DNA of 64,000 nucleotides, taken from assembly GCF_000331305.1 (NCBI RefSeq), contig NZ_KB217478.1:3871315-3935314 (forward strand). The letters run 5' to 3'. This document shows, piece by piece, positions 1 through 8,716 of this stretch. The position numbers and the translations under genes were made by a program. Numbering within the stretch: the stretch's first letter is position 1; each line of letters begins with the position of its first letter. The notes under the pieces were generated by a model that worked only from the letters and a program-made list of their open reading frames with translations, was not told where the DNA came from and ran no database searches. This stretch comes from Calothrix sp. PCC 7103. GTDB lineage: Bacteria; Cyanobacteriota; Cyanobacteriia; Cyanobacteriales; Nostocaceae.

Positions 1-114
1 TTGCTTTTGCAAAAATCCTTCCATTTCTGGCGATAATTGAAGGTTTTCGGCATCAAGTAACAAAATCGCAATTCCTTTACTGCGAACAGTTGGCATTAGC
101 TCCTGTATCATCAT
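1..114 (-). CDS. N-terminus of a probable NYN-domain (PIN-like nuclease) protein, partial
   Basis: Only the first 38 codons lie in the window; the gene runs off its left edge. Reading the minus strand from ATG at 114 (a second ATG follows at 111) gives a frame open to the edge, with an in-frame stop 12 codons upstream. The peptide carries KGIAILLLDAENLQL. A hydrophobic strand ending in LLDAENL is how NYN/PIN-fold RNase-like domains usually begin (first catalytic Asp), a family common in cyanobacteria. The family call rests on this one motif, so it is tentative; the frame itself is well supported. Confidence 0.45.
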   Translation of the reverse strand, partial: MMIQELMPTVRSKGIAILLLDAENLQLSPEMEGFLQKQ

Positions 115-361
115 ATCCAGTTGGATACCAAAATTATACCTTAAGTTTTAATCTATAAAATTGATATCCGCAAAACTACTAGTTAAATTGATTCGTGATT
201 ATCTAGGGTAAGTAAAAACTGGAAATTAAACTTTTATAAATAATGTTAGTAATACCCCTGCTATTGGGAAAACTAAAAGCGTGGAAGTATATATATCTGA
301 TACTTCATAGTCGCTGACATTATGGTCGAGCCAATTAAATCAGGGTATAGAGGTAATTACT

Positions 362-544
362 GTGCAAAAATCTTTTAAAAAGCCCAAATTGATTAAAAAA
401 ATACCCCTGCGTCTGCTTCTTGTTATCCCGTTTGTCTTGCAAGTTTTTGCATCTGTCGGACTAGTAGGATATTTCTCGTTTGTTCGAGGGCAAAAAGCAG
501 TCAATAATCTGGCTAATCAGTTGATGGACAAAACAAGTCGTTAA
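362..544 (+). pseudogene. Truncated N-terminus of a sensor (histidine kinase-type) protein
   Basis: A 60-codon frame with GTG start: basic N-terminus (KSFKKPKLIKK), one strong membrane helix (LRLLLVIPFVLQVFASVGLVGYF region), then FVRGQKAVNNLANQLMDKTSR and a stop. Large cyanobacterial hybrid sensor kinases with an extracellular Cache-type domain often start this way, with GQKAVNDLA after the first helix. Here the sensor, HAMP and kinase parts are missing: the frame stops 2 bases before a palindromic repeat at 546-600, and the next gene is on the other strand. I read it as the stump of a kinase gene truncated at or near a repeat insertion. A genuine single-pass peptide is the alternative. Confidence 0.6.
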
Positions 545-545
545 A

Positions 546-600
546 TGTAGAGACGTATAATCCGCTCGTATTTCTCGAAAAGATTAATCACGTCTCTACA
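546..600. repeat. TGTAGAGACG-type palindromic repeat, copy 1 (expanded centre)
   Basis: The outer arms TGTAGAGACG (546-555) and CGTCTCTACA (591-600) match the 30-bp palindrome found elsewhere in the window (perfect copies at 29004 and 45595). The centre is longer and less symmetric here. It begins 2 bases after the stop of the truncated sensor fragment. Confidence 0.8.
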
Positions 601-622
601 ACAAATGTCACGAAACAACTAT

Positions 623-1402
623 TTATTTTACATGTTGGTGTTCAACCTGCACTGGCGCCTCAGATAATTTCCTTGCCATATTCAAAAACTCAGAAGGCAA
701 CATGACTACTGTAGTTGTATTATTCTCGGCGCCTACTTCTGTTAACATTTGTAAACGTCTTAACTCTAACGCGGCAGGATTCTGAGAAATTAATTTTGAA
801 GCTTCAGCTAATTTAATCGAAGCTTCTTGTTCTGCGTCAGCTTTAATTATCCGCGCGCGTTTCTCACGAATAGCTTCCGCTTCTTTTGCCATCGCACGCT
901 GCATCGAAGTAGGAATTTCAACATCTTTCATTTCCACCCGCTCGATAACTATACCCCACGGTTCGGTAATTTCATCAACGATTTCTTGAACTTTGACATT
1001 TATTTTGTCGCGGTTCTGTAATACGTCATCCAAAATATTCTGCCCAACCACGTTGCGTAAAGTCGTAAGTGCAGCTTGATATACAGCAACTTGATAATTC
1101 TCTACTTTGTTAATTGCTTTCGATGGGTCGAGAATTCGGTAGAACAGAACTGCATTGACACGAATTGTAACACTATCTGCAGTTACTGTTTCTTGCGGCT
1201 CAATATTTACTGTTTTTGTGCGGATATCAACTTGTGCTTTTTGATCGACAAAAGGTAATATCCAATACATTCCTGGTCCCATAACACCCTTAGTTCTACC
1301 TAAACGGAAAATAACTCCGCGTTGGTATTCTCTATCAAGCTTTATTCCTGATAAAGAAAGGATTATTAAGAAAGTGAAAAATGTACCTATAAGAGTTCCC
1401 AT
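623..1402 (-). CDS. SPFH/band 7 (slipin/stomatin-like) membrane protein
   Basis: This 259-residue protein has an N-terminal membrane helix (residues 3-20) followed by a band 7 domain: EYQRGVIFRLGR, GPGMYWILPFVD, VDIRTKTVNI and the conserved TADSVTIRVNAVLFYRI. A charged coiled-coil (AKEAEAIREKRARIIKADAEQEAS, about 165-195) follows, typical of slipins. These proteins form oligomeric membrane microdomains and often influence a partner protease (NfeD) or channel. No nfeD is adjacent, so the partner is unknown. The length is normal and the start lies directly before the helix. It is encoded alone, with divergent DNA upstream. Confidence 0.9.
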   Translation of the reverse strand: MGTLIGTFFTFLIILSLSGIKLDREYQRGVIFRLGRTKGVMGPGMYWILPFVDQKAQVDIRTKTVNIEPQETVTADSVTIRVNAVLFYRILDPSKAINKVENYQVAVYQAALTTLRNVVGQNILDDVLQNRDKINVKVQEIVDEITEPWGIVIERVEMKDVEIPTSMQRAMAKEAEAIREKRARIIKADAEQEASIKLAEASKLISQNPAALELRRLQMLTEVGAENNTTTVVMLPSEFLNMARKLSEAPVQVEHQHVK

Positions 1403-1560
1403 AGATGCTGACGTGATAAATGTATATCTTTATTTTATACTTCCTCTAATGGGTGAATATTAATACTCTCTTAAAACAAATTAATAAAGAAAATTTGTCA
1501 ATTGATCCCCAAATTGCACGGTAGATTGTAAACTGTGTAGAGGTCACTCGGATGTTAGTT

Positions 1561-1612
1561 TAAGGAGATATTAATGCCAATTATAAAATTGAGATTAAAA
1601 TTAAAATTTTAG
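1561..1612 (+). other. Strong RBS and 12-codon mini-ORF ahead of the transglycosylase, same frame, ended by TAG
   Basis: TAAGGAG at 1561-1567 is an excellent Shine-Dalgarno 6 bases before ATG 1574. That ATG opens a 12-codon frame ending in TAG 1610-1612. The frame is the same as that of the transglycosylase, whose possible starts (TTG 1616, ATG 1682) have weak RBSs. It could be a leader peptide or an N-terminal extension cut off by a nonsense mutation. The evidence is positional only. Confidence 0.35.
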
Positions 1613-1681
1613 AATTTGGTTCTCCTTGGCTCCAGTGATGCTAAAGTTGCATTCAATAAACGTCGTTTTCAGCGGGTCGAA

Positions 1682-3925
1682 ATGCTGAAGAAGCTACAAA
1701 AAAAGCAAATTTCTCTGATTGCGGGTGCTGGGTTGTGTGCCTTTCTAGCTGGAGCTTTAGTTTCAGCCCCTGAGATTGGCAAAAACTTTGGTAATTTGTT
1801 TAAATCTGGTAGGGACAAACCTGAACTCCTAACAGAGGAAACCAAAGCCAAATCAGCCGTACTACCTCTGGTTGTACAATCCCCGCAGGAACGGACGGCT
1901 AAACTTGAGGCTATTGCCAAAGGTTCTCCCTCAGATGACCGCAATCGCGCACGCTATCTTTTAGCCAGCGATTTAATTGAAAGTAAAGATGCCAAAAACG
2001 CCCTCAAGCATCTTGATAACCTTGAAAATGATTACTCACAACTGGCGCCTTACGTTATTCTCAGACAAGCACAAGCGCACGAAATGTTAGGAGAAGATGG
2101 CAAAGCATCAGATTTACGGCAAAAGGTAATCAAAGATTATCCAACGCACCCTGCTACAGGCAAAGCGCTTTATTTGATTAGCACTAAAGAATACCAAGAC
2201 CAAGCAATTGCTCAATTTCCATCACATCCTCTAACTTGGGAAATTATCAAGAAGCGCTTGGGCGAAAATCCTAACCAACCACAATTGCAGTTAGCATTGG
2301 CAAAATACTCGTTTGACCAACCGGGTATTACTGAAGTTTTGAACAAACTCGTCAATGACCCAACTCTCAAACCCGAAGAGTATGAAATTTTGGGAACTGC
2401 ATTTTGGGAAAATAATGAGTTTGGTAAAGCTTCAACCGCTTACAGCAAGGCGCCTCGTACTGCTCGCAATTTATACCGTGCTGGACGCGGTTTGCAAATT
2501 GGTGGAGAGCGCGAACAAGCTGCTGCGACTTATCAGGCATTAATTAGAGAATTTCCGGAAGCGCGAGAAACCGGAACAGCGTTAATACGAATGGCGGAAA
2601 TAACATCTAATAAAAAAGATGCGCTCCCATATCTTGACGCTGTTGTCAGTAAATTCCCTGATAAAGCAGGCGCCGCACTAGTTAAAAAAATAGAGATTCT
2701 CCAATCACAAAACGATGGCAAAGGTGCGGAAGCTGCACGCAAGCTATTAATTGACAAGTTTGGCAATACTGAAGAAGCTGCTGAATACCGTTGGAAAGTT
2801 GCTCTCGACAAAGCCAAAGCCAAAGATTTTAAAGCTGCTTGGCAATGGGCAGAACCAATTGCTACTAACAACCCCAATAGCATTTTGGCGCCGCGAGCAA
2901 GTTTTTGGGTCGGGAAATGGGCATTGCAAATTGGTAAACAAAACGAAGCCAAACAAGCATATGAGTACACAATTAGTAATTTTCCATACTCATATTACGC
3001 TTGGCGTTCAGCAGGGCTTTTAGGATTAAACGTCGGGAACTTCAACAATGTTAGGAATTTAAACCCGCAAGTTGTCGAGCTCGTGCGTCCTGTACCTACA
3101 GCAGGTTCAGAAACCTTTAAAGAATTATACCTGTTAGGACAAGACCGGGATGCTTGGTTACAGTGGAACACAGAATTCCAAAACAAAATGCAGCCAAGTA
3201 TAAACGAGCAGTTTACCGAAGGCTTAATGCAACTTGCAAGAGGTGAAAACCTTAAAGGTATTGACACAGTTTCGACGCTCGAAGACCGTGATGCACCTGA
3301 AGATTTAGCACAATATCAAGTACTAAAAAAACAGCTTATCTACTGGCAAGCGCGCTACCCCTTTCCATATATTGATATCATCGAAAAATGGTCAGCGCAG
3401 CACAAAGTCAACCCACTACTCGTCACAGCAATCATGCGTCAAGAGTCAAGGTTTGAGAAAAAAGCCAAATCAACAGCAGGCGCCACAGGCTTAATGCAAG
3501 TAATGCCAGCAACAGCCAAATTCATTGCACCACAAATTAAACAGGATATCAACAAAATTGAGCTTGAAAAACCTGAAGACAATATCATGTTGGGAACTTG
3601 GTATTTAGGACATACCCACGACCAGTACAAAGAAAACTCACTCCTGGCAATAGCATCTTACAACGCCGGTCCAGGTAACGTATCCAAATGGTTAACAACC
3701 TTACCAAAAGACGACCCCGATAACTTCGTCGAAAACATACCCTTTGACGAAACCAAAAACTACGTCCGTCAAGTCTTTGGTAACTACTGGAACTATCTGC
3801 GTTTGTACAATCCTGAAATTTCGCAAATTGTCGCGAAATACTCAACCGAACATCCCAAACTACCCCACGAAGGTTCACAAGACCAACCAGCAACACAACA
3901 AAAGACCGAAAAACCTAAACAATAA
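1682..3925 (+). CDS. Soluble lytic murein transglycosylase (Slt70-like) with TPR-type superhelix
   Basis: About 747 residues from ATG 1682. The N-terminus (LKKLQKKQISLIAGAGLCAF...) is a signal or membrane anchor. A long alpha-helical region with TPR-like repeats follows, including a run resembling tetratricopeptide units around DYPTHPATGKALYLI. The C-terminal SLT domain starts near residue 570: NPLLVTAIMRQESRFEKKA carries the catalytic Glu (in QES), then GATGLMQVMPATA and ASYNAGPGNVSKW. It would cleave peptidoglycan glycan strands with 1,6-anhydro products in the periplasm. The frame is open back to a TTG at 1616, but 1682 places the anchor at the N-terminus as usual for the family. A repeat begins directly at the stop codon. 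Confidence 0.92.
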   Translation: MLKKLQKKQISLIAGAGLCAFLAGALVSAPEIGKNFGNLFKSGRDKPELLTEETKAKSAVLPLVVQSPQERTAKLEAIAKGSPSDDRNRARYLLASDLIESKDAKNALKHLDNLENDYSQLAPYVILRQAQAHEMLGEDGKASDLRQKVIKDYPTHPATGKALYLISTKEYQDQAIAQFPSHPLTWEIIKKRLGENPNQPQLQLALAKYSFDQPGITEVLNKLVNDPTLKPEEYEILGTAFWENNEFGKASTAYSKAPRTARNLYRAGRGLQIGGEREQAAATYQALIREFPEARETGTALIRMAEITSNKKDALPYLDAVVSKFPDKAGAALVKKIEILQSQNDGKGAEAARKLLIDKFGNTEEAAEYRWKVALDKAKAKDFKAAWQWAEPIATNNPNSILAPRASFWVGKWALQIGKQNEAKQAYEYTISNFPYSYYAWRSAGLLGLNVGNFNNVRNLNPQVVELVRPVPTAGSETFKELYLLGQDRDAWLQWNTEFQNKMQPSINEQFTEGLMQLARGENLKGIDTVSTLEDRDAPEDLAQYQVLKKQLIYWQARYPFPYIDIIEKWSAQHKVNPLLVTAIMRQESRFEKKAKSTAGATGLMQVMPATAKFIAPQIKQDINKIELEKPEDNIMLGTWYLGHTHDQYKENSLLAIASYNAGPGNVSKWLTTLPKDDPDNFVENIPFDETKNYVRQVFGNYWNYLRLYNPEISQIVAKYSTEHPKLPHEGSQDQPATQQKTEKPKQ

Positions 3926-4040
3926 TGTCATTCTGAGCGTAGCGCTCCGGCGGAGCATTTAGAATCTCAACTACTATTCACAATACGAAAGATGCTACCC
4001 TACGGGAAAAGCTCCGCTTTACACTACGTTCAGCATGACA
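3926..4040. repeat. Intergenic inverted-repeat element (TGTCATTCTGAGCGTAGCG type)
   Basis: The element starts immediately after the stop of the transglycosylase with TGTCATTCTGAGCGTAGCG and ends near CGTTCAGCATGACA (4028-4040), its imperfect reverse complement. The interior contains GCTCCGGCGGAGC (3944-3956), a small perfect hairpin. It looks like a non-coding miniature element. Related CAGCATGACA text occurs at 39499-39567. Confidence 0.6.
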
Positions 4041-4177
4041 AGGACATTTTGGCGCCAGTAGATAATTTTCTTTACACAGATAATGTATAAGAAGATTTTA
4101 TAAGAAGTTTATGAAATTTTGACCGTGCTGTGGGAATCCTATAAAAGAAGCGATAGTATGCAGCACAAGGTGAGAAT

Positions 4178-7100
4178 ATGCCTTTAACTTCGAGAGTCCC
4201 AGGTTATGAAATTACAGAAGTAATTTATGAAGCTGAGAATACAACAGTATATCGAGCCAAATTGCAAAAAACTAACCTGCCTGCGATTTTAAAGGTTGTC
4301 AAGACAGAATTTTCAACCCCAGAGCAGGTTTATAGGCTAAAACGCGAGTTTAAGATTTGCGAAAACTTGAATTTGGAGGGAGTCGTCAAAGTTTACGGTC
4401 TAGAAAGCTCTGAAAATCAGCTTATTCTAGTAATGGAAGATTTTGGCGGCATTAGTCTTAAGGATTTTTTCTCCACACACACTTTATCCCTAGAAATTTT
4501 TCTTCTGATAGCCATACAGTTAGCAGAGTCTTTAGCATCTTTACACTCAAAACGCATCATCCATAAAGACATCAAACCTAGCAATATCATCATTAACCCA
4601 CAAACGCTACAAGTCAAAATCACTGATTTTAGTATCGCTGCAAGGTTTCAAGATGTTGAACTTGATAACTCAACTCAACTCGAAGGAACACTCTCATATA
4701 TATCTCCTGAACAAACTGGACGAATAAACCGCAAAGTTGATTACCGTACTGATTTTTACTCGCTAGGTATAACATTTTACGAGCTTTTAACAGGACAGTT
4801 ACCGTTTGCAAGTAATGACCCATTAGAAATTGTTTATGGACACACAGCGAAAAACCCAACACCAATTCGAGAATTAAGTCAAAACTTATATGAGGAAATT
4901 CCCGAAGATATTGAATCGATTATTACTAAGCTTATGGCAAAGAACCCAGACGCACGTTATCAAAACGCATCTGAGTTATTAGCTGATTTACAGCAGTGTT
5001 TAAATCAGTGGAAAAGCGCAGATAAGCTTACAAACAAAGTAATACTATCTAATCATATTTGTGAAGTATCGAGTACTACAACAAGTAAAGAAGTTTTAGA
5101 TTTAGCGACGGTTATCAAAGCAACGAGCGCAATATCAAGCGAAATAGTTCTCGATAAATTGCTTTTCAAATTGCTGCATATTATTATCGAAAACGCTTCT
5201 GCTCAAATTGGTTGTATTATTCTCGAACGTAATAACGAGTTATTTATCGAAGTCGCTGACACAAATCAAGATGTATCGGTAATTCAACTACAATCAACAC
5301 CCATCAATACTAGCAGCGATATTCCGGTTACAGTCATTAATTATGTTGCTACAACTAAAAAACCATTAGTACTAAGCGATGCAAGTCAAGAAAATATTTT
5401 TATAGAAGACCCTTATATTCTCAATAAACAACCCAAATCTATCTTATGTACACCGATTTTCTACCAAAATAAATTTCTTGGTGTTGTTTACCTAGAAAAT
5501 AACCATTATACAGGCGCCTTTACCCAAGAAAGACTGCAAATTCTCCAAGTTCTGACCTTACAAGCAGCTATTGCAATAGAAAACGCACGTTTGTTCAGCA
5601 CAGAACAACAAAAATCTCAACAGCTTGCTGAATCATTAAATAAACTAGCACAGCAAGAAGAACAATACCGTAACATCTTTGAAAACACCATTGACGGTTT
5701 AGCTATTTACGATTTAGAGTTGGGTAAATATCTTACTGTAAACCAAGCGCTTTGTGAAATTTACGGTTATGAAGCTTCGGAATGGTCAAATATTCAACTC
5801 CTAGATTTTATCCACCCAGACTCACAACATGTACTTGCTGAGTTTCTTGATATTCTCAACGCAGGTAAAGAATTTTACTGCGAAGCTGTAGTTATTCGTA
5901 AAGATGGAACATTAATAGACGTTGAAGTCAAAGCTAATGCTATTACCTATAACGGAAGACACTGTGCATTATCAGTATCGCGTGATATTACAGAACGTAA
6001 ACGAGTGGAAGCTGAACTGCGACAAAAAGAGGAACAGTATCGAGGAATTTTTGAAACAGTCACTGATGGTATTGGTATTTTTGACCTTGAAACTGGAAAA
6101 TTACTAGCATCAAATCCTGCTTACTACACAATGCATGGTTATACTTGTGATGAATTTATACGATTGAATCCCTTAGAATACATACATCCAAACTCGTATC
6201 ATTTATTTGGCGAGTGTATTAACGCGATAAAATCAGGTAAACCATATAGTTATCAAGCAACAGATATCCGCAAAAATGGCACTTTATTAGATATCGAAGT
6301 TAAAGGTATACCGTATTTGCTAAACAACAGTCCTTGTATTTTAGCAGTTGTACAAGATATTACAGAACGCAAACGCACCTTAGAAGCACTCTCACAACGC
6401 TCTCAAGAACTTGAGCAAACCTTATTAAAACTCCAGCGTACCCAATCTCAACTTGTCCAAACCGAAAAAATCTCTCAACTCGGACAACTCGTAGCAGGTG
6501 TTGCCCACGAAGTAAATAACCCTGTTAGTTTTATCAACGGTAACTTAACCCATGCAAAACAATATATTGAAGACCTAGTAAACCTAGTCAATTTATACCA
6601 AGAAAAATATCCTAATCCTGATAGCGAAATAGAAACCGAAATCGAACATATAGACCTTGACTTTCTACTCGAAGACCTGCCCAAACTAATCATCTCAATG
6701 AAATTAGGCACCGACCGCATTCGTGATATAATGCAGTCGCTTCGTAATTTTTCGCGTTCAGATACAGGTGAAAAAACTCAAATTGATATTCATCAAAGTA
6801 TCGACACAACTTTGATAGTACTCTCTCACCGTCTCAAAGCAAAACCCGAACGCCCAGCAATTCAAATTATTAAACAGTATGGAAAATTACCATTAGTTCC
6901 GTGTTTTTCTGGTCAAATTAACCAAGTATTTATGAACTTACTCGCCAACGCTATCGATGCATTAGAAGACTCAAATACTGGTAAAAGTTACTTAGATATT
7001 GAGAAAAACCCTAATCAAATTAAAATAACCACCGAACTAGTAAACGATTTTACATCTTACATTCAAATTAAAATTGCCGATAACGGTTTAGGAATGACCG

Positions 7101-7282
7101 AAGAAGTCCGCCAAAAATTATTTGATGCATTTTTTACTACCAAAGTAGAAGGCAAAGGTACAGGTTTAGGACTATCAATAAGTAACCAAATCATCAGAGA
7201 AGCACATAATGGCAAACTAGAATGTTTTTCATTACCTGGAAAAGGCGCCGAATTTGTTATCAAACTCCCACTAACTCACTAA
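4178..7282 (+). CDS. Serine/threonine kinase-GAF-PAS-PAS-histidine kinase (Hstk-type)
   Basis: This is a 1034-residue multidomain signalling protein. Residues 9-275 form a Hanks-type kinase: HKDIKPSN (129-136), DFS in place of DFG (150-152), then LSYISPEQ and DFYSLGITFYELLTG. A GAF domain (about 320-475) is followed by two PAS domains (about 500-610 and 625-735), both ending in DITERKR. A coiled linker then leads to HisKA, with the H-box VAGVAHEVNNP (His near 777), and HATPase_c with NLLANAID, ADNGLGM and GKGTGLGL (near 991). Most cyanobacterial proteins of this kind carry a large AAA/TPR segment between the Ser/Thr kinase and GAF; here the kinase runs almost straight into GAF. There is no receiver domain and no adjacent regulator. 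The signal is unknown. Confidence 0.92.
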   Translation: MPLTSRVPGYEITEVIYEAENTTVYRAKLQKTNLPAILKVVKTEFSTPEQVYRLKREFKICENLNLEGVVKVYGLESSENQLILVMEDFGGISLKDFFSTHTLSLEIFLLIAIQLAESLASLHSKRIIHKDIKPSNIIINPQTLQVKITDFSIAARFQDVELDNSTQLEGTLSYISPEQTGRINRKVDYRTDFYSLGITFYELLTGQLPFASNDPLEIVYGHTAKNPTPIRELSQNLYEEIPEDIESIITKLMAKNPDARYQNASELLADLQQCLNQWKSADKLTNKVILSNHICEVSSTTTSKEVLDLATVIKATSAISSEIVLDKLLFKLLHIIIENASAQIGCIILERNNELFIEVADTNQDVSVIQLQSTPINTSSDIPVTVINYVATTKKPLVLSDASQENIFIEDPYILNKQPKSILCTPIFYQNKFLGVVYLENNHYTGAFTQERLQILQVLTLQAAIAIENARLFSTEQQKSQQLAESLNKLAQQEEQYRNIFENTIDGLAIYDLELGKYLTVNQALCEIYGYEASEWSNIQLLDFIHPDSQHVLAEFLDILNAGKEFYCEAVVIRKDGTLIDVEVKANAITYNGRHCALSVSRDITERKRVEAELRQKEEQYRGIFETVTDGIGIFDLETGKLLASNPAYYTMHGYTCDEFIRLNPLEYIHPNSYHLFGECINAIKSGKPYSYQATDIRKNGTLLDIEVKGIPYLLNNSPCILAVVQDITERKRTLEALSQRSQELEQTLLKLQRTQSQLVQTEKISQLGQLVAGVAHEVNNPVSFINGNLTHAKQYIEDLVNLVNLYQEKYPNPDSEIETEIEHIDLDFLLEDLPKLIISMKLGTDRIRDIMQSLRNFSRSDTGEKTQIDIHQSIDTTLIVLSHRLKAKPERPAIQIIKQYGKLPLVPCFSGQINQVFMNLLANAIDALEDSNTGKSYLDIEKNPNQIKITTELVNDFTSYIQIKIADNGLGMTEEVRQKLFDAFFTTKVEGKGTGLGLSISNQIIREAHNGKLECFSLPGKGAEFVIKLPLTH

Positions 7283-7527
7283 TTAATCCCCCAACATAAC
7301 GCACGAAAGGGGACTTGATCAAATAAAAGTAGACGCGGTATTTTATAAAGAAGGATAAAGAAGGATAATGTAGATATATTATATAGATATACATAAAATG
7401 ACGCATACTATCTACTCAAGAATCCCTGACTATTGAGTTAAAAAGTTATAGGTCGCGTTTACCAGACCGAAAATTAATAGAAACTAATTTGCTATATAAA
7501 AATATAAGATACTTTACTCTCGTTTAA

Positions 7528-7839
7528 CTATTCAATTAACCACTCGGCCGCACGCTCACCTAAGTCAAGTGGTATACTAACAGCTTTACCTAAGCGTGGT
7601 TTTTCGCGCGTTTGTAGAATAAACGCTTGTACTTGGGATGTGCCACCCATCGCGTTTAAATAGTTCGCTACGTCATCTAAATGCGCTTGATACTCCCCTT
7701 CACTCAGTGGGAAAGAGGCTTGCTCTGCATACTTCCACATTATTTGGATAAATATTTTACCCTGTGTACGGCGAAATTGTACATCGTATGAGTATCCCCA
7801 CTTATCGATTAACATCTGGCGCAGTTCTTGTCCTGTCAT
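7528..7839 (-). CDS. DUF3067 family protein
   Basis: A 103-residue protein starting MTGQELRQMLIDKWGYSYDVQ, with the family core FIQIMWKYAEQASFPLSEGEY and YLNAMGGTSQVQAFI. DUF3067 is a small soluble family of cyanobacteria and plastid-bearing plants with no established biochemical function that I know of. It sits divergently from the cytochrome b6f operon petC-petA, with a 286-base shared upstream region. That placement makes a thylakoid or electron-transfer role plausible, but this is inference. Length and both ends fit the family. Confidence 0.85.
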   Translation of the reverse strand: MTGQELRQMLIDKWGYSYDVQFRRTQGKIFIQIMWKYAEQASFPLSEGEYQAHLDDVANYLNAMGGTSQVQAFILQTREKPRLGKAVSIPLDLGERAAEWLIE

Positions 7840-8092
7840 AAATTTATTACCCCCACAATAATTTTACAATTTGTGATGATGTTAATTTACGTAACTCAAG
7901 TATGATAAGAATATAAAGAAATGTAATGCTACCATAAAAGATGCTGGGATTATCTCGCTTCATGAGAGAGTTCGGCAGGGTGAAAGCGCGTTGCACTAGG
8001 GTTCCCTTGTGTTCGTGCTGCCATATGAAATTGTGGGTCATGGCATCTAGATAAGACTAGAGTCTCAAGATAAAGTTAGAACTCAAGTCTAT

Positions 8093-8108
8093 TTTGTTAA
8101 CAAAATAA
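8093..8108. promoter_or_regulatory. Perfect 16-bp palindrome upstream of petC (possible operator)
   Basis: ATTTTGTTAACAAAAT reads identically on both strands and lies 17 bases before the petC start codon. AT-rich DNA can form such palindromes by chance, but the position, in the leader of a photosynthesis operon, suits a regulator site or a short mRNA hairpin. No known consensus is assigned. Confidence 0.3.
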
Positions 8109-8125
8109 ACAAAGAACCTAAGATT

Positions 8126-8665
8126 ATGGCTCAATTTTCTGAATCAGCTGATGTGCCTGATATGGGGCGGCGCCAGTTCATGAACCTTTTAACGTTCGGA
8201 ACTGTGACAGGAGTCGCATTGGGAGCATTGTATCCCGTAATAAATTATTTTATTCCGCCTGCAAGTGGTAGTGGTGGTGGTGGCGCCACAGCAAAAGACG
8301 AATTGGGAAATGATGTTAGCGTCACTAAGTTTCTCGATAGCCATAATGTAGGCGACCGTGTTTTGGTTCAAGGACTGAAGGGAGACCCCACATATATTGT
8401 TGTTGAAAGCAAGGAAGCAATTACCGATTACGGTATCAACGCAGTGTGTACCCATTTGGGGTGTGTTGTGCCTTGGAACGCAGCAGAAAATAAATTTAAG
8501 TGCCCTTGTCACGGTTCGCAGTATGATGCAACTGGTAAAGTAGTTCGTGGTCCGGCGCCAAGGTCTTTGGCACTAAGCCATGCCAGCACGCAAGATGACA
8601 AAATTGTCCTTACTTCTTGGACAGAAACCGACTTCCGCACTGGCGAAGAACCTTGGTGGGCTTAA
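8126..8665 (+). CDS. petC: Cytochrome b6f Rieske iron-sulfur subunit
   Basis: A 179-residue Rieske protein. After a short stromal tail with GRRQF, one membrane helix (about 18-43) is followed by a glycine-rich hinge (SGSGGGGA, 48-55) and the soluble [2Fe-2S] domain. Cluster ligands are in CTHLGC (C108, H110, C113) and CPCHGS (C126, C128, H129). The C-terminal GPAPRSLAL is also typical. It oxidises plastoquinol and passes electrons to cytochrome f. It is followed 51 bases later by petA, the classic cyanobacterial petCA operon. All key residues are present. Confidence 0.98.
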   Translation: MAQFSESADVPDMGRRQFMNLLTFGTVTGVALGALYPVINYFIPPASGSGGGGATAKDELGNDVSVTKFLDSHNVGDRVLVQGLKGDPTYIVVESKEAITDYGINAVCTHLGCVVPWNAAENKFKCPCHGSQYDATGKVVRGPAPRSLALSHASTQDDKIVLTSWTETDFRTGEEPWWA

Positions 8666-8716
8666 TTCTAAATATTTCCTAACCCTGAATCGCGAAAAAC
8701 AATAGTCCTTATTGAG

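Noticed and set aside
2533-2970. 145-codon minus-strand frame inside the lytic transglycosylase
   Set aside because: It is fully contained in a well-supported gene and lacks a recognisable domain, so it is an antisense shadow.
7847-8041. 64-codon minus-strand frame between DUF3067 and petC
   Set aside because: It lies in the shared upstream region of two divergent genes, has no recognisable motif, and its composition is not coding-like; it is kept as promoter region.
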